Shown: positions 36,338-46,368 of the stretch, piece after piece
Position numbering within the stretch: the first letter of the stretch is position 1
Layout of the letters: each line of letters starts with the position of its first letter
Assembly (NCBI GenBank): GCA_900299115.1
Contig: OMIO01000103.1
Coordinates: 1 to 46,964 of the forward strand
Reading direction: 5' to 3'
Origin: Methylocystaceae bacterium
GTDB lineage: Bacteria; Pseudomonadota; Alphaproteobacteria; Rhizobiales; Beijerinckiaceae
Length of the DNA: 46,964 nucleotides
Translations under genes and position numbers: made by a program
The notes under the pieces: generated by a model
What the model was told of the DNA's origin: nothing
What the model saw: the letters and a program-made list of their open reading frames with translations, nothing else
Databases searched by the model: none

Positions 36338-36819
36338 GCTGCCTCCATCTCGGGAATGCGCGCGGCGTTCAAAAAGTTCGCCAGGATCATCTTGCGCCAG
36401 CTTCTGCCGGCTACGCATTAACGCGGAACAAAACTTAAAAAATTCGCCATCGGCGCAACAGCGCTAACCATGGCTGCACTTATCACGCAGGCAGTAGAAT
36501 CACGGTGAGGAGTCGCTGGCAAGCACGCGAACGCGTTCTCAACAGGCTTTGCGCTTAAGTTGGAGACTTATCACCAGAGAAGATTTCCAGCGCGTCAGTT
36601 TGAGGGACCCAGACGCCAGGAAGTTATGTGCATCAAGCTGAGATCTTCGGCGTTTTAGACAAGGGATCGAAAAAGGGATCGAGCAGGAGATTTGACGCTC
36701 TGAGCCAGGCCGCATAAAATCCGTCTCCAGTCTGCCGCCCCGCAACGGGCGGCGCTTTCTTTTTATGGCCTATCATGGGCTTTTAGGGCCGCCGCGTCTC
36801 GATTAGATGATTTAGGAGC
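36338..36819. other. gcrA-argD intergenic region (482 bases)
   Basis: This is the longest non-coding stretch. It should hold divergent promoters for gcrA and argD. The plus strand carries an orphan terminator-like hairpin (36734-36764) 56 bases before argD and, 75 bases before that hairpin, an 11-codon frame at 36626-36658 with AGGAA upstream. A direct repeat GGGATCGA occurs near 36665 and 36678. No tRNA, RNase P RNA, SRP RNA or tmRNA feature is recognised. A small RNA, or a leader with attenuator for argD, is possible. Confidence 0.5.
36734..36764 (+). terminator. rho-independent terminator-like hairpin before argD
   Basis: GCCGCCC (36734-36740) pairs with GGGCGGC (36747-36753) across a 6-base loop, followed by GCTTTCTTTTT. 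It is a good intrinsic terminator on the plus strand, but no protein gene on that strand precedes it. It therefore ends a small RNA or acts as an attenuator of argD-argF-hslO. Confidence 0.72.
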
Positions 36820-38022
36820 ATGGGTGTGACTTCTGCGCTTTTTCCGACTTATGCGCGGGCAGATATCCAATTTGCGCGCGGCGAAGGTCCCTGGCTCTTC
36901 ACTGAAAGCGGGGATCAATATCTCGACTTCGCTTCAGGGGTTGCTGTCTTGTCGTTGGGACATGATCATCCCCGTCTCGTGAAAGCGTTAACAGACGCGG
37001 CGCTGAAGCCCTGGCATGTTTCAAATTTGTTTCGTATTCCTCAAGCGGAGGCGCTCGCACAACGTCTTGTCGCCGCCAGCTTCGCTGATTTGGTTTTTTT
37101 TGCAAATTCAGGCGCGGAAGCCGTCGAATGCGCAATTAAAACGGCCCGCAAATATCACGCGGTGAATGGGGCGCCAGAACGATTTCGATTAATTACCTTT
37201 GAGGGCGCGTTCCACGGTCGCACATTAGCAACTATTGCCGCGGGGGGTAATCATAAATATCTCGATGGATTTGGGCCCCCGTTAGATGGCTTTGATCAAG
37301 TTCCTTTTGAGGATTTTAATGCTGTGGAAGCAGCTTTAACGCCTGAATGCGCAGGCGTTTTGCTCGAGCCAATTCAAGGTGAAGGCGGTCTAAGAGTATT
37401 TTCTTCAGAATTTTTACAAAAAATCCGCGCGCTCTGCGACGCTCGTGGATTGCTGCTCGTTTTAGATGAAGTGCAGTGTGGCGTAGGTCGTACAGGACGC
37501 TTCCTCGCATGCGAACATGCGGGCATAAAACCAGATATTGTCGCATTAGCAAAAGGGCTTGGCGGCGGATTCCCAATTGGCGCCTGCTTAGCCACAAAAG
37601 AAGCAGCTAAAGGCATGACGGCGGGCGCGCATGGATCCACCTTTGGCGGCAATCCATTGGCTGCCGCCGTCGGCGGCGCCGTATTGGATGTTGTGCTTGA
37701 TCCGGACTTTCTTGCGCATGTTTCACAAATGGGTCGCGAGCTGCGTCAGCAATTGATGAGCCTCAAGACGCAATTCCCGACAATTATCGCAGAGGTGCGC
37801 GGCGAGGGTTTAATGTTTGGATTAAAAACATCTGTTCCCAATAGTGATTTTGTTCTCGCTGCGCGTGAGGAAAAGCTTCTCAGCGTCCTAGCAGGAGATA
37901 ATGTTGTGCGCTTGCTTCCGCCATTGATCATCGATGAAACGCATATCCAGGAAGCCTCCGCGAGATTGACGAACGCCTGCGCTAGACTGTCGGGCACAGT
38001 AAAAGAATTAGGAGCGGCGTAA
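36820..38022 (+). CDS. argD: acetylornithine aminotransferase (ArgD)
   Basis: ArgD transfers an amino group from glutamate to N-acetylglutamate semialdehyde in arginine synthesis; the family can also serve lysine synthesis (DapC). The class III aminotransferase motifs are visible: [18 protein letters not shown] (around 90), the [13 protein letters not shown] segment (around 128), the PLP-binding Asp in [14 protein letters not shown] (around 213) and the Schiff-base Lys in ALAKGLGGG (around 244). The length is 400. GGAG lies close upstream of the ATG. argF starts in its stop codon (taATG). Confidence 0.94.
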   Translation: MGVTSALFPTYARADIQFARGEGPWLFTESGDQYLDFASGVAVLSLGHDHPRLVKALTDAALKPWHVSNLFRIPQAEALAQRLVAASFADLVFFANSGAEAVECAIKTARKYHAVNGAPERFRLITFEGAFHGRTLATIAAGGNHKYLDGFGPPLDGFDQVPFEDFNAVEAALTPECAGVLLEPIQGEGGLRVFSSEFLQKIRALCDARGLLLVLDEVQCGVGRTGRFLACEHAGIKPDIVALAKGLGGGFPIGACLATKEAAKGMTAGAHGSTFGGNPLAAAVGGAVLDVVLDPDFLAHVSQMGRELRQQLMSLKTQFPTIIAEVRGEGLMFGLKTSVPNSDFVLAAREEKLLSVLAGDNVVRLLPPLIIDETHIQEASARLTNACARLSGTVKELGAA

Positions 38023-38966
38023 TGACCGCGCAAGATAGAGCTTATCCACGACACTTTCTTGATCTCAGCGATTTATCAAGCGCAGAGCTGCGCCTTATTT
38101 TGGATATGGCGAAAAGATTGAAAGCGCAGCGCATTAAAGGCGCGCTTGCGCTGTCTCGCCCGCTAGCAGGCAAATATCTTGGGATGGTCTTTGACAAGCC
38201 CTCCACGCGTACGCGCGTTTCATTTGACATTGCAATGCGCGATTTAGGCGGCGAAACAATTGTCTTGACGGGAAAGGAAATGCAAATTGGCCGTGGCGAG
38301 ACCATCGCTGACACCGCGCGGGTCTTATCTCGTTTTGTTGACGCGATTATGATCCGCATCCTCTCACACGAGGACCTTGTCGAACTTGCCCGACATGCAA
38401 GCGTGCCTGTTATAAATGGTCTCACGAAAGTCTCGCATCCTTGCCAGTTGATGGCGGATGTCATGACTTTCGAAGAACATCTTGGATCAATCGCTGGGCG
38501 AACGGTTGCATGGGTTGGTGACGCCAATAATGTGCTGACGAGTTGGGTTCATGCTGCTGCGCGTTTTGGTTTTTCAATTAACGCAGCCACGCCATCTGAA
38601 TTGTCGCCGGATGAAACCTTGCGGAGCTGGGCGCGCGCTAACAATGTTGCGTTTAATATCACTCAAGATCCCCGCGAGGCTGTGGCGGGGGTAGATGCCG
38701 TTATCACGGATTGCTGGGTGTCGATGGGTGATAAGGATGAAGAAATCCGTCGCCGCATTCTCGCGCCATATCAAGTCAATGCTCAACTCATGAATTGCGC
38801 TGCAAAAGAAGCAATCTTCATGCATTGTTTGCCAGCGCATCGTGGCGAAGAAGTTACTGATGAAGTTATTGATGGTCCGCAATCAGTCGTGTTTGATGAG
38901 GCTGAGAACCGACTTCACGCCCAAAAAGGCGTGCTCTACTGGTGTCTTGCGCCAGGCGCATCCTAA
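38022..38966 (+). CDS. argF: ornithine carbamoyltransferase (ArgF)
   Basis: ArgF makes citrulline from ornithine and carbamoyl phosphate. The 314-residue protein has the carbamoyl-phosphate loop [10 protein letters not shown] (around 60), the HPCQ motif in [10 protein letters not shown] (around 137), the ornithine site SMGDKDEE (around 231) and [10 protein letters not shown] (around 267) with the catalytic cysteine. Overlaps of one base at both ends couple it to argD and hslO. Confidence 0.97.
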   Translation: MTAQDRAYPRHFLDLSDLSSAELRLILDMAKRLKAQRIKGALALSRPLAGKYLGMVFDKPSTRTRVSFDIAMRDLGGETIVLTGKEMQIGRGETIADTARVLSRFVDAIMIRILSHEDLVELARHASVPVINGLTKVSHPCQLMADVMTFEEHLGSIAGRTVAWVGDANNVLTSWVHAAARFGFSINAATPSELSPDETLRSWARANNVAFNITQDPREAVAGVDAVITDCWVSMGDKDEEIRRRILAPYQVNAQLMNCAAKEAIFMHCLPAHRGEEVTDEVIDGPQSVVFDEAENRLHAQKGVLYWCLAPGAS

Positions 38967-39922
38967 TGTCGTCGCCAAGTCGTCCAGTTTCTTCACAAGC
39001 CCATGACGACTGTGTCCTCCCTTTTGCTGTCGATCCTTTGGATCTTCGCGGACGGTTGGTCAGATTAGGACCCACAGTCAATTCGATCGTGTCGCATTAT
39101 GATTATCCTGCTCCAGTCGCGCGCCTACTTGGCGAAGCGACGGCGCTGACGGCTTTATTGGGCGCGCTGCTTGAATCGCATGGTCGCTTCCAACTGCAAA
39201 CACGCAGCGATGGTCCTGTCGATATGCTTGTTGTGGATTATGAAGCTCCAGGTCATTTGAGAGGATTTGCGCGTTACGACGCAGAACGACTGAATCAACT
39301 CGATGGCGCTGCCTCAGAGCTTTTGATGGGTCGAGGTCATTCGGCCTTGACCATTGAGCGTGAAGAGGACGCTGCGCGTTATCAAGGCGTCGTGCAGCTA
39401 GAGGGCGAAAATCTTGCTCAGGCGGCGCATGTCTATTTCCGACAATCTGAACAAATTCCATCATATGTCAGATTAGCGGTTGGCGAGGTGATAACGCCTC
39501 ACGGACGGTTTTGGCGCGCTGGCGGCTTATTATTGCAATATCTCCCCAGCGGTGAGACGCATATTCAGGATCTGCCGCCAGGAGACGCGCCGCCAGATTT
39601 TGTTGAAGCGACAGATGAGAATGAGAAGTGGATAGAAGGCGCGACGCTCGCTGCAACGCTAGAGGATCACGAATTAATAGATCCTAATCTGTCCGGTGAA
39701 ACAATTTTATACCGATTGTTTCACGAACGGGGCGTGAAAGTTTTTACACAGCGCGCAGTCACAGAATTTTGTCGCTGTTCTCAATCGCGAGTGGAGAATC
39801 TTTTGCGCAGTTTTTCAAAGCAAGAGCGCACAGAGATGGTTGGGGATGATGGCGTGATTGGCGTGACATGCGAGTTTTGCGCCACGCATCGCAGTTTTAA
39901 TCCAGAACAATTTGATGAATGA
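38966..39922 (+). CDS. hslO: redox-regulated chaperone Hsp33 (HslO)
   Basis: Hsp33 is a holdase switched on by oxidation of its zinc-bound cysteines. The 318-residue protein shows the N-terminal substrate-binding domain and the C-terminal zinc motif in full: the first pair in FCRCSQ (around 268) and the second in CEFC (around 303), i.e. CxC with CxxC. The ATG at 38966 overlaps the argF stop. argD-argF-hslO is the standard order in Hyphomicrobiales. Confidence 0.96.
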   Translation: MSSPSRPVSSQAHDDCVLPFAVDPLDLRGRLVRLGPTVNSIVSHYDYPAPVARLLGEATALTALLGALLESHGRFQLQTRSDGPVDMLVVDYEAPGHLRGFARYDAERLNQLDGAASELLMGRGHSALTIEREEDAARYQGVVQLEGENLAQAAHVYFRQSEQIPSYVRLAVGEVITPHGRFWRAGGLLLQYLPSGETHIQDLPPGDAPPDFVEATDENEKWIEGATLAATLEDHELIDPNLSGETILYRLFHERGVKVFTQRAVTEFCRCSQSRVENLLRSFSKQERTEMVGDDGVIGVTCEFCATHRSFNPEQFDE

Positions 39923-39962
39923 GATGATCGCAATGATGTCGCAAGATGAAGGCTGGTGAGAT

Positions 39963-40676
39963 ATGCGCGATGAATTTATTTTCCCGCCGCCTGCGCAAGC
40001 GCATGTTGCAATACAGGGAACTAGCAAATGTTTTCCTGTGCGACGTATATTTTGTGTGGCTTTAAACTATGCAGACCATGCGCGAGAGATGGGGAAAGAG
40101 CCATCAATGACTGCGCCATTTTTTTTTACCAAGCCCGCTGACGCTGTTGTGGAAGACGCGGCTTCTATTGCTTATCCGAGTCTTACTAAAAATCTACATC
40201 ATGAAATTGAACTTGTTGTCGCGCTTATGCAAGGTGGGGTTGATATCCCAGTTTCACGGGCAAAAGACTGCGTCTTTGGTTATGCCGCTGGCGTAGATTT
40301 AACGCGGCGCGATCTTCAAAATGAGGCGCGTCAACAGGGTCGGCCTTGGGATATGTCAAAAGGATTTGATCATTCGGCGCCCATTGGCGCTCTTCGCCCG
40401 GCCAGTGAAATTGGCCATCCCGATCGAGGAAAGATCGCTCTTAGCGTAAATGGCGTGACACGGCAAAATGGCGACCTTAACGATCTGATCCATCCTGTTC
40501 CACAAATCATTGCGGCCCTATCGCTCCAAGTGGCCTTAGCGCCAGGCGACTTGATTTTCACTGGGACACCTGCTGGGGTTGGTCCGCTTAACCCTGGAGA
40601 TTCTGTTAAAGGCGAAATTGACGGGGTCGGACAGGTAAGTTTTACGCTTACAGATAAGATTGGTTGCGCCAGATAG
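39963..40676 (+). CDS. fumarylacetoacetate hydrolase (FAH) family protein
   Basis: The 237-residue protein belongs to the FAH fold, which covers acylpyruvate hydrolases, oxaloacetate decarboxylases and related enzymes. Family features are CVALNYADHAREMG (around 30), PFFFTKPADAV, the metal-ligand glutamates in LHHEIELVVAL (around 78), the Asp in GYAAGVDLTRRDLQ (around 102) and the C-terminal PGDLIFTGTPAGVGPLNPGD (around 198-217). Substrate cannot be fixed from sequence; acylpyruvase or oxaloacetate-type activity is likely. GGTGAG precedes the ATG. The decarboxylase gene follows on the same strand. Confidence 0.88.
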   Translation: MRDEFIFPPPAQAHVAIQGTSKCFPVRRIFCVALNYADHAREMGKEPSMTAPFFFTKPADAVVEDAASIAYPSLTKNLHHEIELVVALMQGGVDIPVSRAKDCVFGYAAGVDLTRRDLQNEARQQGRPWDMSKGFDHSAPIGALRPASEIGHPDRGKIALSVNGVTRQNGDLNDLIHPVPQIIAALSLQVALAPGDLIFTGTPAGVGPLNPGDSVKGEIDGVGQVSFTLTDKIGCAR

Positions 40677-40729
40677 CCATTCCCGGTTATTGGCTCCCTA
40701 TTGGATCGCCGACGCGCGAGTTTCTCACG

Positions 40730-42235
40730 ATGACGCAGCCGGTCGATCTCGACCCCGAAAACTGGGATGAATTCCGCGAAACAAGCCATCGCGCCCTGGA
40801 TGCGATGATTGATTATTTGCGGGATGTGCGAACCCGTTCCGTTTGGCTCGAACCTAGTCCAGACGCGCGAGAGCGGTTTAAACGCGCGTTGCCGCTCCAA
40901 GAACGTCAACTATCCGAGGTCCTTGCCGACTTTGAACGCCACATAAAACCCTATGCCACAGGCAATGCCCATCCAATGTTCATGGGATGGGCGCAGGGGG
41001 CGGGAACGCCAGCAGGCATGATCGCAGAAATGCTTGCTGCGGGAATGAACGCCCATTGTGGCGGGCGCAATCATATCGCTATTGATGTCGAGCGTCAGAT
41101 CGCACGTTGGATGGCGCAAGCTTTTGGCCTCCCCGAAGAAGCAAGCGGTATTTTTGTTACTGGCGCTTCAATGGCCAATTTTTTATCCTTGCTTGTTGCG
41201 CGGGATGAAGCCTGTGGCTCAAGCGATGTGCGGCTTAATGGTCTGAGGGCCCTCAATACCCAACTTATCGCTTATGCTTCTTGTGAAGCGCATAATTGTG
41301 TGCGTCAGGCTATGGAGCTCGCTGGTCTTGGAGCCCGACACCTGCGTCTCATTCCCTCTGACGAGAAGCGGGCGATGAAGGTGCAGGATTTAAGTGCGGC
41401 AATCGCTGCAGATCGCGCGGCGGGACTAGCCCCTTTCATGATTGTTGGCACCGCAGGAACTGTTGATACGGGCGCTATTGATCCGCTGGATCAGCTTGCT
41501 GATCTGGCTCATAGCGAAGATCTTTGGTTTCATGTGGATGGCGCGTTTGGCGCGCTTGCGGCCCTCGCCCCGCGTTTGCGACCGCTCATTAAGGGTCTTG
41601 AGCGCGCCGATAGCATCGCCTTCGATTTTCACAAATGGCTGCATGTCCCCTATGACGCAGGCTTTTTTCTTGTCCGAGATCCTCATGCCCATAAGCGCGC
41701 CTTCGCCGCTAATGCGGCCTATCTCACGCGCGCCCCGCGCGGATTGGCGGAGGGGGAGACTTGGCCATGCGATTTAGGCGCAGATCTCTCGCGGGGTTTT
41801 CGCGCTTTAAAGACTTGGATCACCATTGAAACTTTCGGTGCGCAGAAGCTTGGTCAGTGCATTGATCAGACCTGTCGACTTGCTCAGCGTTTAGAGAGTT
41901 GGATCACACAGTCAGAACATTTTTTTATGCGCGCCCCTGTAACGCTGAATATTGTTTGTTTTGGCGTGAAGAATGATCCAGATGGCGCTCTGGCGCGAGA
42001 AATCGTGATGGAATTGCATGAGCGGGGCGAAGCGGCGCCCTCCCTGACAATTCTTGATGGTCAGCCCGCGATCCGCGCCGCAATCCTCAACCATCGCACG
42101 CAAGAAAAAGATCTAGAGGCTTTTATTCACTTCTTGCAGCTTGCGCACAATCGCGCGCGAAGCGAAGCGCCGGCTCTGACAGCGCTCATTGAGCCGCCGC
42201 ATGGCCCTGGAAAAACGCGCTTATCGCAAGACTGA
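40730..42235 (+). CDS. PLP-dependent aromatic-L-amino-acid decarboxylase-like protein
   Basis: The 501-residue protein is a group II PLP decarboxylase, closest in pattern to aromatic amino acid decarboxylases. Visible motifs are [20 protein letters not shown] (substrate region, around 82), [15 protein letters not shown] (around 140), the PLP-binding Asp/Ala in [11 protein letters not shown] (around 268) and the Schiff-base Lys in [17 protein letters not shown] (around 300). The substrate may be tryptophan, tyrosine or a non-aromatic acid; sequence alone does not decide. The ATG at 40730 has only a weak Shine-Dalgarno. No transport or modification gene for an amine is adjacent. Confidence 0.88.
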   Translation: MTQPVDLDPENWDEFRETSHRALDAMIDYLRDVRTRSVWLEPSPDARERFKRALPLQERQLSEVLADFERHIKPYATGNAHPMFMGWAQGAGTPAGMIAEMLAAGMNAHCGGRNHIAIDVERQIARWMAQAFGLPEEASGIFVTGASMANFLSLLVARDEACGSSDVRLNGLRALNTQLIAYASCEAHNCVRQAMELAGLGARHLRLIPSDEKRAMKVQDLSAAIAADRAAGLAPFMIVGTAGTVDTGAIDPLDQLADLAHSEDLWFHVDGAFGALAALAPRLRPLIKGLERADSIAFDFHKWLHVPYDAGFFLVRDPHAHKRAFAANAAYLTRAPRGLAEGETWPCDLGADLSRGFRALKTWITIETFGAQKLGQCIDQTCRLAQRLESWITQSEHFFMRAPVTLNIVCFGVKNDPDGALAREIVMELHERGEAAPSLTILDGQPAIRAAILNHRTQEKDLEAFIHFLQLAHNRARSEAPALTALIEPPHGPGKTRLSQD

Positions 42236-42276
42236 AGCTTGCTCAGCTGTCATGTCTCGCGCATAAAAGACGGATC

Positions 42277-44190
42277 ATGGCCGCCCCGCCCTCCAATCGC
42301 CGTCTTGTCGCGTCGCCGCGCGAAGCGCCGCAAGAGCCTTTTAAACGCGCTGTCGCTGGCGCGATGCGCGCTATGGCGAAAACGCCTGAGCTGGATGTGG
42401 CCTTCGCTGCGGATCGACCTTCTTTAATTGTCGGACCCGATGGCGCGAAAGCGCGTTTAACAGAGCCGCCCCGTAAATTGGCGCCTCGCGACGCGGCAAT
42501 TTTACGAGGACAATCTGACTCGCTCGCGCTGCGTCTCGCCTGTCATGACGAAACGCTGCATCGGCGCTTTGCGCCAGAAACAGCGCAAGCCCGCGTAGCA
42601 TATGATGCGTTAGAGCAGGCGCGGGTTGAGTCCATTGGAGCCCGACGGATGGCGGGCGTCGCGGCAAATATTTCCGCAATGCTGGAGGATCGTTTCCAGC
42701 GAGGCCGATCGGAGCAGATTCAAAATCGTGAAGACGCGCCGATCGAAGATGCCTTAGCGCTCATGGTTCGCGAACGTTTAACAGGTCTTGAACCCCCACC
42801 CTCCGGCGCTCGGATCGTCGAATTATGGAAAGATTTTATTGAAGAACGCGCAGGTCAGGATCTGAATCGTTTGTCTGGCGCAGTTGAGGATCAGCGACAT
42901 TTTGCTCAAATTGTGCATGAATTATTGTCTCATTTAGAAATCTCTGCGGGCATGCCGCCTGAGGAATATTCCTCGGAAGAAGAGAGTGAAGATACGCCGC
43001 AAAATCCGGATGAGAGCCAGGAGGAGACAGAAGAAGAGAGCGACGCGAACAGCGCGGCGGATATGGATACCGCTCTTGCAGCGGAAGAGGCGGATCAAGA
43101 GGGCGAAAGCCAGTCAGCCGAGGCTCCCTATGGCGAGACGGAGCAAGAATCTGACAATGGCGAGCTTGAGGAAGCAACAGACGCGCGACGTCCCTCGACA
43201 CAAAACGCCGAGCGCTCAGGGGCTGATTATCGCGCCTATACGAGCCGCTTTGATGAGATCATTCGCGCCGAAGAACTGTGCGAGCTTGAGGAGCTCGATC
43301 GCTTGCGCAGCTATTTGGATAAGCAATTATTGCATCTCACTTCAGTCGTAGGTCGGTTGGCGAATCGATTGCAGCGGCGCCTCATGGCGCAACAAAATCG
43401 CTCTTGGGAGTTTGATTTAGAGGAAGGCATGCTCGACCCTGCGCGCTTGCCTCGCGTGGTGATCGATCCGCAACAACCTCTCTCTTTTAAACGAGAGAAA
43501 GATACCGATTTCCGCGATACAGTCGTAACCCTGTTGCTGGATAATTCTGGTTCCATGCGGGGTAGGCCGATCACTGTTGCCGCGACTTGCGCAGATATAT
43601 TAGCGCGAACGCTCGAGCGCTGCGGGGTCAAAGTAGAAATTCTTGGTTTCACAACGCGCGCCTGGAAGGGCGGTCAATCGAGGGAACTTTGGATTAATGA
43701 GGGAAAAAAAGCTAACCCCGGGCGGTTAAATGACGTGCGCCATATCATTTACAAGGCGGCGGATGCGCCCTGGCGCCGGGCGCGGCGCAATCTTGGATTA
43801 ATGATGCGCGAAGGGCTTTTAAAAGAAAATATTGATGGCGAGGCCCTAGATTGGGCGCATCGACGTCTGTTAGCGCGACCTGAGCAGCGTCGGATATTGA
43901 TGATGATATCTGATGGCGCGCCGGTCGACGATTCAACGCTTTCCGTAAATCCAGGCAATTATTTAGAGCGTCATCTGCGCCAAATTATTCATGAGATTGA
44001 AACCAGATCGCCAGTTGAATTGATTGCAATTGGGATCGGTCATGACGTGACCCGCTATTATCGGCGCGCCGTCACAATCGTCGACGCTGAAGAACTTGGC
44101 GGGGCCATGACGGAAAAGCTAGCCGAGTTATTTAGTGAGCGCGCCGCGCCTAATGCGCAGGCTGCTGGTCGACAGGCTGTGTGGCGATAA
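42277..44190 (+). CDS. cobT: cobaltochelatase subunit CobT (aerobic pathway)
   Basis: CobT, with CobS, forms the AAA+ motor of the aerobic CobNST cobaltochelatase, inserting cobalt into hydrogenobyrinate a,c-diamide. The 637-residue protein has the alphaproteobacterial N-terminal domain (to about 220), a highly acidic Glu/Asp/Ser-rich linker (about 228-310) and a C-terminal von Willebrand A domain with MIDAS motif [11 protein letters not shown] (around 418-428), a second Asp in [12 protein letters not shown] (around 543) and FTTRAWKGG. The start MAAPPSNRR fits the family. Vitamin B12 serves methylmalonyl-CoA mutase and related enzymes. cobS, usually adjacent, is not in the window. Confidence 0.96.
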   Translation: MAAPPSNRRLVASPREAPQEPFKRAVAGAMRAMAKTPELDVAFAADRPSLIVGPDGAKARLTEPPRKLAPRDAAILRGQSDSLALRLACHDETLHRRFAPETAQARVAYDALEQARVESIGARRMAGVAANISAMLEDRFQRGRSEQIQNREDAPIEDALALMVRERLTGLEPPPSGARIVELWKDFIEERAGQDLNRLSGAVEDQRHFAQIVHELLSHLEISAGMPPEEYSSEEESEDTPQNPDESQEETEEESDANSAADMDTALAAEEADQEGESQSAEAPYGETEQESDNGELEEATDARRPSTQNAERSGADYRAYTSRFDEIIRAEELCELEELDRLRSYLDKQLLHLTSVVGRLANRLQRRLMAQQNRSWEFDLEEGMLDPARLPRVVIDPQQPLSFKREKDTDFRDTVVTLLLDNSGSMRGRPITVAATCADILARTLERCGVKVEILGFTTRAWKGGQSRELWINEGKKANPGRLNDVRHIIYKAADAPWRRARRNLGLMMREGLLKENIDGEALDWAHRRLLARPEQRRILMMISDGAPVDDSTLSVNPGNYLERHLRQIIHEIETRSPVELIAIGIGHDVTRYYRRAVTIVDAEELGGAMTEKLAELFSERAAPNAQAAGRQAVWR

Positions 44191-44340
44191 GCGCGGCTTT
44201 TTCCACCCAAATAAAAAATTAAAAATTTGTAAATTTTTTTGCAACCAATCGATATCTCGTGCGTTAGGCCCTGTGCGGTAAGTAAACTAATAGCGCCCAA
44301 AAGAGCGCGCTTTGCTTACTGAGAGTAGGGAGCGTGTAAA
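44191..44340. other. AT-rich region between cobT and the small membrane-protein gene
   Basis: An unusually A/T-rich run (about 44208-44240, alternating A and T tracts) follows the cobT stop and may hold the promoter of the 45-residue protein gene. No RNA gene is recognised. It is shorter than 300 bases and is noted because its composition stands out. Confidence 0.35.
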
Positions 44341-44478
44341 ATGGCGTTTATCAGTAATAAACGAGGCGCACCGAACGGGGCCTCTGAATACGAAAAAATG
44401 GCTTGTGTAACAGCAATTTGCGCATTGGCCTCTCTGCCATTGGCTTTCTGCGCGGCATTGACGATCTGGGGCGCCTAA
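44341..44478 (+). CDS. 45-residue single-pass membrane protein (hypothetical)
   Basis: A frame of 45 codons starts at an ATG with GGGAG about 9 bases upstream. The N-terminal 20 residues are polar with basic charges (MAFISNKRGAPNGASEYEKM) and the rest is one hydrophobic helix (about 22-42) containing three cysteines. A predicted hairpin follows at once. The gene ends just before the convergent SoxYZ-like gene. The ribosome binding site, compact hydrophobic pattern and downstream hairpin favour a real gene; I know no family for it. Confidence 0.6.
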   Translation: MAFISNKRGAPNGASEYEKMACVTAICALASLPLAFCAALTIWGA

Positions 44479-44486
44479 CAATCACG

Positions 44487-44512
44487 GCGAAGGAGCGATG
44501 CGGCTCCTCGCT
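44487..44512. terminator. hairpin between the small ORF and the SoxYZ-like gene
   Basis: AGGAGC (44491-44496) pairs with GCTCCT (44503-44508) over a 6-base loop, with further GCG/CGC pairing outside. It lies between two convergent genes and could terminate both; the T-run is short (cttgattc). Confidence 0.5.
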
Positions 44513-44516
44513 TGAT

Positions 44517-45317
44517 TCATATCGCTTCAGCAATTGGCCATTCGGTTTTATACACGTTCCCTTTCGTATCGTGCGCTATCGCAGATAGGGTCTTCGAGCC
44601 ATTCGCTGCGTAAGAAAATCTGAAATTTGGATCCTCTGAAAGCGATATGCCGCCTTCCATCAGGAAGATAAGATCCTCTCCCTGGCGAACTTCCAGCCGA
44701 TCAATAAAATGCGCAGGGATATAAAGGCGTGTGAGCTGATCCAGCTGCATGCCTGAATTATTGGGATGGCGCAGCATGATTTGGGCCTCTCGGCGCATTG
44801 GATCTGCGCTTTTAAATTCGCGATATCTCATTTCCCCTAAATGGGCCTTTGCTTGCTCTTGATCCTTGACCGCCGGGGCGGAGCACCCGCCGGCAGCCTT
44901 TACGAATTTTGCCTGAGCGTGCAATCGGCCATCGAGCGTCTCGGCTATGGCGTGAACTGATGTGTAGGAATTTACCCGCACACGCGTCTCGATGAATCCG
45001 ACTCGCGCTTTCGGGCCAAGGGTGAAGTTGGCCGCCATTGGCATAGGATTTTGATCAATCACCAACATTGCGCTTTTGATGTCAAAAGGACCTTCAAAAC
45101 GCAGTCGCATGGGAACAATTGCTGCATCCTCTGCCCGCACTGGCGCATCAAGTGTCACGACGCCATCATTTTCTGTTATGGGGCGGTCTTGAAAGAATTC
45201 CTTCGACAGGCTTGGCCAGAGATCTTGTCCTGGTGTTTGCGCGTAAGGGGGCGCAGCTGTCCCTAAAGCAACAAGATTTACAAAGCATCCCAATAAAAAC
45301 AGGCGTCGTCGCGACAT
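44517..45317 (-). CDS. quinoprotein dehydrogenase-associated SoxYZ-like carrier
   Basis: The 266-residue exported protein joins a SoxY-like domain (about 40-155) and a SoxZ-like domain (about 165-265), as in the SoxYZ-like carriers found beside PQQ-dependent alcohol dehydrogenases. The signal peptide ends near PPYAQ. The SoxY carrier motif is GGCSAP (around 143-148), and this cysteine is the only one in the mature protein, so it is the presumed carrier thiol. The function in methanol oxidation is unknown; a role in a periplasmic relay is inferred from context. AAGG precedes the ATG. It shares its strand with the metallohydrolase upstream. Confidence 0.85.
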   Translation of the reverse strand: MSRRRLFLLGCFVNLVALGTAAPPYAQTPGQDLWPSLSKEFFQDRPITENDGVVTLDAPVRAEDAAIVPMRLRFEGPFDIKSAMLVIDQNPMPMAANFTLGPKARVGFIETRVRVNSYTSVHAIAETLDGRLHAQAKFVKAAGGCSAPAVKDQEQAKAHLGEMRYREFKSADPMRREAQIMLRHPNNSGMQLDQLTRLYIPAHFIDRLEVRQGEDLIFLMEGGISLSEDPNFRFSYAANGSKTLSAIAHDTKGNVYKTEWPIAEAI

Positions 45318-45387
45318 CTTCAGACCTTTGAGTTGGTTGGTTAAACGTTGCCGGTGGGGTGTTGGCTTCTCATGCTGCTTTCCTGGG

Positions 45388-46368
45388 TCAGGGGGTTTCC
45401 CACTCTAGTTCTGCATATCCTGTCGTTGCATTGCGTGCATTGTAGTTTTCAAAAAGGCTCCATTTCGCCGCTTCTTCTCGCCCCGCTGTTTTTACGGTTT
45501 CACTCACGCCGCTTCCTTTGCGAATGGCGTTGCGAAGGTCGGCAGTCAATCGCAAGAGATAGGCGCGTTGGTCGTTAAGGGCGTTCGGCCAATCAGCGAC
45601 AGCAGGGCCATGGCCCGGGACAACTCTTTTGGCGGGGATGGCGGCGAGTTGTTCTGCAACGTCCAAGAAACCCAAAAGACTTCCATCAATAACTGGAACG
45701 TGTCGCAGAAAAAGGAGATCGCCGGCAAATAAAGTGCCGCTTGCTTGATCCATGACTGTTAAATCGCAATCGCTATGCGAAGTCTTCCAAGCAACAAGCT
45801 GAAGGTTGCGATGACCCAAATCAAGAATCGCTTGATCTGTGACGGTCAAGCTTGGCGGAATAATTTCAATTCCCTCCAGGGTTGATCCCATCGTTTCCTG
45901 AAACGCGGAGAGATAAAATGCGCCCCGCGCAGCTAGAGCCTGGGGGAGATTTTTGTGACCCACAAAGATGACGCCTGGGGCGCGAAAAGCTCCATTGCCA
46001 AAAACATGATCGGGATGCGCATGCGTATTGATGACATAACGAATAGGTTTCGTCGTCTTCTCGCGCAGAGCCTTTAAGAAGGTTTTGGCCTCAATCAAGC
46101 TTCCTCCCGTATCAATCACCGCGACGGCGTCGTCGCCAATAATTGCGCCAAGATTTGCAATGCCGCCAAGATTGCTCGCCGACATCATCGCTGTCTCGCC
46201 TTGATGGACAAGCACGCCTGGCGCGATCTCATCGAGTTGAAATAGGCTCGGAGGCGGAGGCGCAGTGGCGGCGCTTTGATCCGCATGGCTCACGCGTAAT
46301 GGGGCTAGGAGCGTTAGAAAAGACGCAAAGCCAACAAATATTTTGAATAAAATATTGATTCCATGCAT
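45388..46368 (-). CDS. periplasmic metallo-beta-lactamase-fold hydrolase of the quinoprotein relay type
   Basis: The 326-residue protein has a signal peptide (FKIFVGFASFLTLLAPLRVSHA) and a metallo-beta-lactamase fold. Zinc ligands are visible: HxHxDH in NTHAHPDHVFGN (around 115), a histidine in KTSHSDCDL, an Asp in LFAGDLLF (around 211) and the terminal His in VVPGHGPAVADW (around 246). It belongs to the group called quinoprotein relay system zinc metallohydrolases that accompany PQQ dehydrogenases. The substrate is not known. It is divergent from xoxF by 274 bases and followed by the SoxYZ-like gene after 70 bases. Confidence 0.85.
   Translation of the reverse strand: MHGINILFKIFVGFASFLTLLAPLRVSHADQSAATAPPPPSLFQLDEIAPGVLVHQGETAMMSASNLGGIANLGAIIGDDAVAVIDTGGSLIEAKTFLKALREKTTKPIRYVINTHAHPDHVFGNGAFRAPGVIFVGHKNLPQALAARGAFYLSAFQETMGSTLEGIEIIPPSLTVTDQAILDLGHRNLQLVAWKTSHSDCDLTVMDQASGTLFAGDLLFLRHVPVIDGSLLGFLDVAEQLAAIPAKRVVPGHGPAVADWPNALNDQRAYLLRLTADLRNAIRKGSGVSETVKTAGREEAAKWSLFENYNARNATTGYAELEWETP

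Noticed and set aside
36539-36745. 68-codon minus-strand frame in the gcrA-argD gap
   Set aside because: It has no Shine-Dalgarno site, ends inside the terminator-like hairpin region, and is Arg/Ser-rich without any recognisable family. The plus-strand hairpin is the better explanation of structure here.
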